DNA of 64,000 nucleotides from Ceraceosorus guamensis (Eukaryota; Basidiomycota; Exobasidiomycetes; Ceraceosorales; Ceraceosoraceae): NCBI RefSeq assembly GCF_003144195.1, contig NW_020290028.1, positions 1 to 64,000 of the forward strand, read 5' to 3'. Shown piece by piece: positions 55,569 to 64,000 of this stretch (position 1 is its first letter; each line of letters starts with the position of its first letter). The notes under the pieces were generated by a model. It saw only the letters and a program-made list of their open reading frames with translations, ran no database searches and was not told where the DNA came from. The position numbers and the translations under genes were made by a program.

Positions 55569-57110
55569 ATGCCATCACTCTCCAGCTCCACTCCAGCATC
55601 TCAAGGCTATCTTACAGATCTTCGATCGCTCTTTCGCTCCTCTTCGTGGGATACGCGCAAGCAGTTGCTCCGATCTCTGATACTTCGAAGCAAGAGGTTG
55701 AAGCTTTTGCCTTCTAGGGGAAGAAGCTCGAGCGGGAATGGGAGTGGCAGAAGAAGGAGACATGGTCAAAGAGGGGAAGAAGAGGAGGACAGTCCGCTAC
55801 AGGCTGGGCAGCTACCTTTGAGGATCAGACCGACCATCCTGGTATTGAACGTCTTGGCCTTGCTCGGACTGGCTTTTCTTGGGTGAGCAGTGCAGAAAGT
55901 CGTCGATGAAAGTGTCGGCTTGGGGCGAAGGACCTGTGCAGGACCCTCCCAATCGCTAAAGTTGCAGCCCTGGAGAGCACGGATCACTTTGGGCAGCGGA
56001 GGAGTAGCTACCTCTCAAGGCAAATGCTCCGATCCGTGCTAGCAGCACCAGCGATACCGGCTTTTGTCACACAAAGTGGAGACTGATGCATCTTTGGCCT
56101 CTTTCATCAGATTTCATCCACGAGGAGGCGCATACATCCCGATTAACGACAAGCTGCTGCACTTCATATGCTTCTTCCTAGCTACAGCTCTGTTCTATAT
56201 GATCTGGGACGTGGACGAAGTGAGTTGCTGTATCATTCGTCTGTATCAAGGTGGCTCTCTGCCGCTGACCATGCTCATCCTTGCGTCTGCATGGATCGCC
56301 TTCCAGGAAGCAAGAAGAGGATGGATTTGGCGCAACGCGCCGCTTTTACTCAGCGGAGTGACTTGCTTCTTGGCCGGAGGCATCGGCTCGGAGTTTGTGC
56401 AAGCTATGCTTCCCGTGAGTATGGATCACAGCACCTGCGAAGCGTGTACTAAGCTGCCCTGCCCCTTTCTTCCCTCCTCGGACTTGGATGTCACCATCCG
56501 TACAGTACAAGACCTTTCAGTGGGGCGACGGTGAGTGCCCATCCATTTCCTTCACTGTCAGATCACGCGAATGTCAATGCTGATATCCCGCTTGCGATCA
56601 TCAGTGCTAGCCAACCTTTTGGGTTCTTCTCTGGGTCTTTTTGCCTCGTATCACTTTGAGCGACGCTTTCGTACCCGACGAGAAATCGAGAGATTGTACC
56701 AGCCTTTGGATGTGGAGATGTATGGCGACGGTTTCTCAGAAGAATCTCAGTCGGACGAGGACGAAGGCATGCTGGATCCCGTCGGATCTAGCCGAGGCAG
56801 AGACTCTTCACAGCGACAAGGCTCGAACGGCGAGGGGAGGAGAGGTGCTCTAAAGAAGAGCTCCAATGAGCCAGTCTCTTCGGAAAGGAGGGTTAGATTT
56901 GGTGAGGATCAAGCGCACAACTTTTGGTCTGACGATCCGACCTCGGTATCTGGAGCATCTTCTTCCAAGCGAGCTGCATCAACAGCGGACCTGTTCAGCA
57001 TCGAGGACGAGGATGAGGTGGAAGATGCAGTGCGGGACACTTCGTCTGCGCCTCATGGCGATAGCCAGAGCAAGCACTCGGCCGATGTGGATGCGTGGAG
57101 GGATACATAA
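55569..57110 (+). CDS. VanZ-like membrane protein
   Basis: Exons 55569-55882, 56111-56219, 56307-56414, 56506-56530 and 56605-57110 join in phase to 353 residues. A basic/acidic cytosolic head is followed by TM1 (TILVLNVLALLGLAFLG). Then comes the VanZ-like core: PINDKLLHFICFFLATALFY, SGVTCFLAGGIGSEFVQAML and WGDVLANLLGSSLGLFASY, with the family's conserved H-F, E-x2-Q and D-x3-N-x2-G positions. The C-terminal 130 residues are hydrophilic and acidic (QSDEDEGML, IEDEDEVEDAV) and probably cytosolic. Fungal members have no assigned function; the bacterial namesake gives low-level teicoplanin resistance. Intron 1 (228 bases) is the longest and least certain junction. Confidence 0.8.
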
Positions 57111-57432
57111 GGAATCCATGCATTTAAAAGCCGGAGCAGCATTGGCGAGAGCCAAATGGGACATGTAGCTCCGCCATCAACCACAAGCGCTTGGATGACC
57201 ATTGAGGTTCCGTCACAACACCCGTAGAAGGCGGGCACCAATCAGGTGAATTATGCTATTGTTTGATCGCCCATGATTTTATGCTTGGCAGAGCAGGTAC
57301 ATTATACTGCTCGGCGTACATTGTGAGCCCACTGCGTAGGGCTCCACGTAAGCATGGATCTCTGTCCGCGCATCTTGCTGTCTTGAGCAATGTAGCGACA
57401 AATCGGGAAGGGGATGAAGCTTATAAAGCCGT
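57111..57432. other. Convergent intergenic region
   Basis: About 320 bases between two converging genes. AATTATGCTATTGTTTGATC and nearby AT-rich sequence may hold poly(A) signals; nothing else is seen. Confidence 0.45.
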
Positions 57433-59303
57433 TCATGCCTCGAGCAGAGTCTCTCCGCATCTCTTGATGCTGCCCTTGTGAGCATGCTGAGCGTTCGCAA
57501 CTCGAAGCTGAGGTTGAGGCACGGCTTGTTCCTTGGGCGGCAGGGACTGGAAGCCTCTTCCGTACGTGGCGATGGTGTGGGCGATGGCTTTGGCGTTTGC
57601 GAGGAAGGCGTCGTAGTTGAGGTTGTTGATGTCGTCGCCAGCTTTCTGTGGTCGGCAAATGACAGCACAGGAGTCAAGGTCAGTGGGGTCCAACGTGCCA
57701 TTCTGAGATGCGCAGCGCAATACGACGCATGTGGCTCACGTGGTAGTTGGCATCGAGTGCAACGCCGGCTTGTCCGCCGAAAAGCCTGGCCTCTTCCTCG
57801 GTCTTGAGTTCCTCGGCGCCGGTAAAGAGACCGAGGCAGGCAATGTTGGCCTCCAAGAAAGGTCCGTAGTCGGAGCTGGTGATATCAGACATGTCCGGAT
57901 CAGGGAGGTCAGCAACGATAGAGGGACACAAATCGATGGAGAGAGGCACTCACCGGCCGTCAAATCCGCTAGGAACAGTGTTGAGGCGCTGGGAACGGAA
58001 GTAATTCTGCAGCAGGTCTTGCCCTTCAGTGGAGCCGGCTGGTCCTGTGATGTTGAAGGCTCTTCCAGATCCATCGTAGACGCCGTAAACGTAGTTTGGC
58101 GAGGCGACCATGTCAAAGTTGCCGTCTGTGAGAAAAAGTTCAGATGAGTAGACGGACAGGACAACAGATTCGCAACGCAGCTCTTTGCAGACTCACAAAC
58201 GCGGATCTTGTTGCGCTCTTCAGTCGACAACGTCCTCACGTAGTGCTCGGCACCGAGCAGGCCGAATTCTTCGGCAGACCAGAAACCGAAACGGATCGCC
58301 TTGTTGGTCCTGAAATTCTTGAGCTTCTGGGCGATGGTGAGGAGGGAGATGGTGCCTGAACCATTGTCGTTGATCCCGGGTCCTGCAATGACGCTGTCGG
58401 TGTGGCTTCCTACAAAGTAGACCTCGTTGGGGTCACCTGTGCGCGTTTGAGCAATGACGTTGTAGGTTTCGCGGTCCTCGGTGATTCCGACGATGTCGAG
58501 AGCAGCCGTGACGGTCTCTCCAGCGGCCAGTCTTGCGACAAGTGCATCGCCTCTGGCCTTGTCAAGAGAAGCGACTGGAACGTAAGGGCCCTCGGGCGTA
58601 GAGGTACCACCCAGTGTGCCGGAAAGCGCACCGTCGGCGTTGTTGTAGATCAAAGCTGCTCTGGCACCGGCGGCGCCTGCAAGTCCGACTTTGCTAGCGA
58701 AAGGGCAAGTTCCTCGCGAAATGAGCGCAATCTTGCCCGAGACGGCTGCAGGAAAGTCGGATGCTGCGCAACCGACATTGGCAACTTGCACGAGCTGCTC
58801 GGTCACCTGACCGCCTGGAGCATATGTGAAGGGACCAGCGCCTTGGTCTACCGCATCGACCGTAACTTTGGCACTGTTCTCAGCGTAGGTCTCTGTAAAG
58901 GGTTGCAAATACACTACGTCGCATCGCGCCAAAAGAACAGTCAAATTGTGAAGCCAGAGCCCAACGTGCACGTCAAGTGACTCTCACCATCGTAGGCGTC
59001 CAGCTTGACGAGTTCATCGTAGAGCCAGTTGACCGTAGCATTGTGGCCGGGACTTCCGAATACACGGTTTCTGCCTGGAGATGCGTCAGCAAAGCGCTGC
59101 AAAGTCTGGGCCTTGGAGCTCAAGTCTCGGCGGGTGATCAGGTTTCTGAGCACAATGGAGCTGACGAGAGGCTTGGGGAAGTTGAAACCGGGAAAGCCAG
59201 GCAGCAGGCGCGAGGAATCGGATGAGACGTCGCTAGATTGAGGCAAGGCCACAGATACTGCCGTACCAGCCACGACCGCGGTGAGAAATGTGGAGAGACG
59301 CAT
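57433..59303 (-). CDS. APE3: M28 family metallo-aminopeptidase, aminopeptidase Y-like
   Basis: Zinc aminopeptidase of the vacuole or secretory route. Exons 59303-58988, 58913-58197, 58125-57954, 57875-57740 and 57645-57433 join in phase to 517 residues. MRLSTFLTAVVAGTAVSVAL is a signal peptide. A protease-associated domain lies in the middle (FPAAVSGKIALISRGTCPFA, AALIYNNADG). Zinc and catalytic positions of M28 are present: GSHTDSVIAGPGINDNGSG (His, Asp), FWSAEEFGLLGAEHYV (Glu-Glu), NFDMVASPNYVYG (Asp) and the last His in NYHKAGDD. Length and order match yeast Ape3 and secreted fungal homologues; a short C-terminal tail replaces the usual end. Confidence 0.92.
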
Positions 59304-61237
59304 TTTGGTGGTGAAAGGAACGCGGAGAGGAGCGCGATTGGAGGAGAGGATGACTTGGAGGTGAGGCAAAGCGAATGTCGGACGACACTTTGAGGTGGAC
59401 TTTATGTACTCATGCCTCTCCTCCGGACTATAGTCCGTCTGCTCATCCCAACCCGTACCCCACGCCATGACGGTCATCCATGGCTTCATTGACCCCACTC
59501 CAATCTTCTTGCATACAACGACCTAGCAGATGGACCTCTGGATACATCATGGAGAGGGAGATAAGAAGCTACAGGTGGCATTAAGCCAAGAACGCGCTAG
59601 TGTAGGTACGGACCCTTCTGCATAGACTGGATATGGCGAGCTCTCGTAAGGCCTGGTCCGCGATGAGCGAGCTAGACCGCCTCTTGATCCGCGTACATGA
59701 CAGCCGCTCTATCCTTCCTCGACTACAATGCAACCAGATTGATGTTTGAAGAAGAGCGTGCCATCGTCTGGACGCGAGCCGCCACGATCCTGCAATGGGT
59801 CCCTTCGATGCGGGTCGTAAGGCAGACTTTCAAAACATCGAGTGGCCTGTCGCACCGGCCGTTGCCAAAGCAGACCAAGCGCGAACACGTCGGCGCTCAT
59901 CAATTACAAATTGTGAATCGCTCGGCTCAGCCGGACAAGCAAGTCCGGTCGACTTTGAAGATCATCGACCGCAGAAAACAGAAGAGGCGATGGTCGGCTG
60001 TCTGCACACCATGCCACAGCAGCAGGCCTGTGGACGCTCTTGGACTGCTGCTGCGCCAGCAAGCCGTGAGTGCTGTTGGTGCGGAGGTTGCGCCGTTTTT
60101 CACCCTGCGGATTGCAGATATTTCGCGCTAGCAGCCTTGGCATTCGCGAGCTTGTGCTATTAAGGCGTCTTCGACCGTGCGGTGCTTGCTGGATCTGGCA
60201 TCACCTGTAGATAGTGCTATCGCTGACGCTCGTGCTCCACGAATTCACAAGTGTAATCACAATGGCTGTCATTTGCACGGGTTTGAAATGCTGCATGCTG
60301 TGTAACAAGTACACCGCTAATCACGAATGGAGGTATGCGCGGACCGCGCGTGGTACTTGATGTACTGCGCGTCGCCTGTGCATAACGTGCTTGGGTTGGG
60401 TTAGTACAGTGGGAACACGTCCATCTGGAAGTTTGACCTTTGAGCATAGGATCTTTGCTTCTGGTGCATGACGCCTTGCAATTGGGCTTGGCGCATCCCG
60501 GAGGATCGATCTTTTTGTCACGCTTCCAACGAGACCATGCTCGCGTCCTGCTTTTGCACCTTCATGAGCCTCTCGGGCCTTGTCCGGCCATCTCTTGTTG
60601 GAAGGACCAGAGTCATGGTAAGAAGTTTGCTTATCAGCGCATTCGCATGGTGGGAACCGGTTTCGAATCCGCAAACGATGAAAAGACTTTTACCATGCAG
60701 CGAGCCTGAGCATTTCGTGATTCGACTTACAATAAACGGGCGGACTCGTTATTGCAATTTTTCGTGCGACGAGCGGCGGGCCGTACCTTTCATCTTCCGT
60801 CGCTGCTGCATGGGGAGGAAGACGGAGTCGAATCCGCGAGATCCGTAACGGCGGACGAGAAGCTTGATTGCATGATTGCCGCCTGCGGAAAAGCGCACCG
60901 GCCTGTCACACGACATCTCTCAACACCTACATCGCAAGGCCAATGAAAGCTCGGTGATCGGAGCAAATTCGACGCGTTTCTGGCCCCGTTCCATCACGAA
61001 GCGAGCTCTGGGCAGTTTTGCACCAAGGCGGAAGGTATGTGTGCACGGCGCTCGCTTCGCCGCAAGTTTCACCAGCGAGGACATGCCAATCCAATACTCT
61101 CAATGCAATCGCAAATGTTGCAATAGTATCATGATTGCGCTGTCGCAGCAGAACCGGCGACAAGGAAAGCAGATTGTGTCAAAAACACTGATATGTATAA
61201 CTTGCACCGATTCGCGCATGACCAAAGCCATCTCGAA
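59304..61237. other. Intergenic
   Basis: About 1.9 kb between the APE3-like and VPS9 genes. A plus-strand frame at 59697-60131 (144 codons, with ATG) has no motif and an overlapping antisense frame; not called. An AATCACGAATGG word lies near 60315. Nothing else is seen. Confidence 0.5.
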
Positions 61238-63975
61238 TCAGGACATTTCAAGCAATCGATCGATGGACGCCTGCACGTCGCCGTTGCTGGAGGTGTGTGC
61301 GTAGGAAAAGGCAGTCAGAGGATGCGCGGTCACCACGGTCGGTGCCACACTCACCAGCCTTCGAGGACCATCTCCACAACGCGTGTTTCGGCATTCGGGA
61401 AGATGCTTTTGAGCTGAGATGGGTCGAGGGGGAGGAGGTTGGAAGCGGGCGCGCGAGATCGTCAGAGATGAACGTTCACTCTCGAATTCGAACCCATCCA
61501 CCACGACACCCACCGTCTCGACGCCAGCAGCCAGATGTATTCTGCTAATCTCAGCGCTCTGCGCAGCCACATCGATGTCCTCCTGTCCCTCGTGGACAGG
61601 TCGACCTCTCCCATCGGATGGCGAAGCCGCGGCGTCTCTTTCCCTCTCATCCGGCAAGCCCACGTTCCTCCTCGTGGGCGTGTTGACGACTTCCCTCTCG
61701 TTCAAAAAGCTGGGCCTAAAGTCTCCTCCTCTTGTGCCCCTCGTGGTCCGTGTGGCAGCGCTTGCCGGTATGCCTGACTGCTCATCCTCACTTCCATCGT
61801 CTGTAGGGGTACGAACGCCGTCGCCAAGATCTTCATCCGGCATGGAGTATGGATCCACACTGCCTTGCCTCTGGATAGGCGGTCTTCTCCCCTCGGCAGC
61901 CCCAATCAAGTCCACCATACCGCTCCTCGTAGGCGCTCCAGGTGCATGTGCGCGCCCAGTTCGTCCCGCAATACTCTCGTCCGTCAGATCCTCTGCGCCG
62001 GTTCCAGCTCGAATCACGTTGCCTCCGCTTGCCGTGCCGCTCGACGTTCTGCCCGAAAATCCGAAAGCCTCACCAGCTCGGCCTTCTCGAATGGGCGTGC
62101 CCGGCTCTTCGTCCGCCTCAGGACCCCTGAAAGCGCGCGTCCAGGAGGCAGATCCGAGTCCAGAAAGAGGTCTAGTCGAAGTTCCGGCTGTTACGTTGCC
62201 CGCTGAGCCTTCTTCCCTGTCATTTGTCTCTCCTCCAAACAGGCCCGCAAACAACCTTCGTCCTGCGCCCGCACCAAGCGAAGATGCCTGCGCTCTCTCA
62301 GTGCTGAGATTGCCGGGGCTTTCGGATCCTGCCTGTGTAAAGGGGGATGCTCGGCCGCTGTTTGGTCCACTGGCTGCTCCACTCTGCGGCGTTCGGACTC
62401 CATCGATTCCATCGCTGAGCAGTCTGCCGAGCGCACCCATAGGCCTGCCCAAGCTCGCTCCCAGCCCAGCGCGTGCCACTTCGCCCGTTCGCTGGAAGAA
62501 GGCTTTGGTATCGTCCGCTAAGGACAGCGCGAGGGGCGGAGCGGGAAGTGCTTTGGCCGTCTCGGATTCGGCCGCCCCGACTGGACCTCCCAAGTTGATC
62601 GTGTCCGTGACGCTCGCACCACTTTCATGCGCTGCGGGTTGCCCTTCGAAGGAGCTCCTCGGTGGGGGCGTGTCCGGAGGTAGCTTGGCCAGATCTTGAA
62701 TCGCTGCCTCAACCTTGCTGTAGCAAGGTGGACAAAGGGTTTCCCAAAGTCAGACGTGCACGCTCAGCAGTTGTTACGATGCGAGAGACTTACGCTTCGA
62801 ATTCCTCCTGACTGATGTTGGACAAGGAGGTATAGTCCATCGTCTCGATGAACGCGATCGCGCCCATCTGACAAGGAGAGGGGGTGGGGTTATGAGCCAG
62901 CTTCGGATGAGCAGAGCGATCGGCTGTCCATCAACGCACCAAGCTCGACAGATAGTATCCTGATTCGCTGGATAATCTGTCCGGATTCCTGAATCTCCCG
63001 ATATACCTTGAAGACGTTCACGAGGCTCGTCAGCTGCTCAGCTCGCAGATGCTCTTTCACATAGTCAAGACATGCCCCAACTCACTCCACATTGCTGATG
63101 AGATGATCCGGATTCGCTTTGAGGACGACAAAGATGAGGCAAGGGATAAAGGTGTCGGCGCTCTCTTGGCTGGATAGGTGTCGAATAAGGCCAAAGATGA
63201 CCTTGCAGCTATTTAGCACGCAGATCAATTTATCTCTCGGTGCTTTGTAGTGGTTGATCTTGAGGAGTTCTGCACGTGTGGGGCGGTGAACGCAAGACGA
63301 AGCGATCAGCCTCGATATATGAGTACAAGGTTGGCGATGCAGAGAGCCGAACACTTACCATGCTTGGCAAAGTCCACAAAGCTCTGGCTATGCTCCCCAC
63401 GCGGCACATCGAGGTGTTCTTCTCTGATCCATTCAAAGAGCCTGACCCTTTGTCTAAAGACTCTGTCCCTCTCCAAATCGTCCGTCTGCACTTTCCACCT
63501 TCCATCTCTCGCAATGGCCGGGCTGAAGGTGAAACTGTACAGCCTGTTCATGATCAGCTTCTCCATCGCCTCCATCGCATTCTCGAACTCGTGCTGCGAC
63601 AGCGTGGAAAAGGGCGCCACTTGCTTCATGATGCCAGAAATAAAGTCGAGGAAATCAAAGATGAGCTTTTGCTGGTCCGTCACTCTATAGGGCTTCTTGG
63701 AGAAGCCTTTGATGAAACTTTGAGAGGAGGGCGAGCGAGGAGACGAGTCAGTCAAATCCGCTTATCCATATTCGAGCAGAAACGAGCCCTGCGCACCTCT
63801 TGACATACTCGCCCACAGGCTGGGCACTCTTTGTCCTCATCTGCTCCAGGAACCTATTGAAATCGAACGGTCTTTCCTCCGAAGCTTGGGTAGTAGGGGG
63901 GGGTCCTTTGCCCACCCTGATACCCGCCGAGCCAGGCGTTCGAGGAGTGTTGGGCGCTGAAGCGGACGAAGCCAT
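61238..63975 (-). CDS. VPS9: Rab5-family guanine nucleotide exchange factor Vps9, possibly 5'-partial
   Basis: Activates Rab5/Vps21 GTPases in endocytic traffic to the vacuole. Eight exons fit in phase to 724 residues: 63975-63797, 63717-63359, 63269-63086, 63006-62940, 62867-62794, 62717-61514, 61413-61355 and 61286-61238. The VPS9 region includes LLKINHYKAPRDKLICVLNS, CKVIFGLIRHLSSQESADTF, PCLIFVVLKANPDHLISNVE, YIGRFRNPDRLSSESGYYL and MGAIAFIETMDYTSLS. A 370-residue disordered Gly/Ser/Arg stretch follows, then a C-terminal CUE ubiquitin-binding domain (LKSIFPNAETRVVEMVLE, NGDVQASIDRLLEMS). The intron 61513-61414 before CUE is inferred from phase. The frame stays open to the window edge, so the true start may lie outside. 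Confidence 0.9.
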
Positions 63976-64000
63976 TTGAGGTGTTGCGGGAGCTGTCAAT

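Noticed and set aside
59697-60131. 144-codon frame between APE3 and VPS9
   Set aside because: Has an ATG but no motif, no splice signals nearby and low-quality composition; an antisense frame covers the same stretch.
61419-62699. 426-codon plus-strand open frame
   Set aside because: It lies exactly antisense to the long VPS9 exon, has no ATG-led domain and a Ser/Pro composition expected from the reverse of Gly/Arg-rich coding sequence.
1-64000. Transposons, LTR or virus-like elements, tRNA and rRNA genes
   Set aside because: I saw no reverse transcriptase, integrase, transposase or capsid motif, no terminal repeats and no tRNA-like fold. Small RNA genes could be missed by eye.

Overview
This window looks like a piece of a basidiomycete nuclear genome, most likely a smut-related yeast-like fungus (Ustilaginomycotina). 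The evidence is short GT-AG introns of about 50-230 bases, the gene content, and intergenic DNA full of short AATCACGAAT / ATTCGTGATT words. The placement is an inference; genus cannot be read from the sequence. All splice models were built by hand from GT-AG sites and checked for reading phase.

Layout. The left edge (0.6-7.5 kb) carries two conserved genes, translation factor eIF2B delta and the coactivator MBF1, with one secreted-protein gene between them. From 9.3 to 43.0 kb lies an island with no housekeeping gene: 16 predicted secreted-protein genes, one tentative small one and one degenerate copy. From 43.3 kb to the right edge the DNA is ordinary and gene-dense: a seven-beta-strand methyltransferase, an SRRM1-like PWI splicing factor, a small unknown protein, succinate dehydrogenase iron-sulfur subunit SDH2, the ribosome-assembly factor YTM1, an unknown basic/acidic protein, a VanZ-like membrane protein, an APE3-like aminopeptidase and the Rab5 exchange factor VPS9.

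The island holds three kinds of secreted product. (1) A domain I call ISD (island secreted domain): about 85-95 residues with an AL-x2-W type helix, a P-x-V-x4-V strand, a G-x-A-x-D-x2-G strand and often a closing WPF. I count about 19 copies in 15 loci, with one, two or three copies per protein. (2) A compact eight-cysteine unit, here CC8, patterned CC-x4-C-xn-C-xn-CC-x2-C-xn-C, in three genes with 1, 2 and 12 in-frame units, each unit near a basic or LLPR-type cleavage site. (3) One 676-residue precursor of tryptophan/glycine-rich segments ending at WGKR, WGR or KR sites, resembling fungal Kex2-processed precursors and animal neuropeptide precursors.

Fourteen of these genes share one architecture whatever the product family: a signal-peptide exon of 23-40 codons, a phase-0 intron, then the product exon. 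Several have a TATA-like box 100-200 bases before the ATG. I infer a rapidly diversifying secretome cluster built from a common secretion module; whether the products are host effectors, antagonists of other microbes or signalling peptides cannot be told from sequence. No viral or retrotransposon copy, tRNA or rRNA was recognised.
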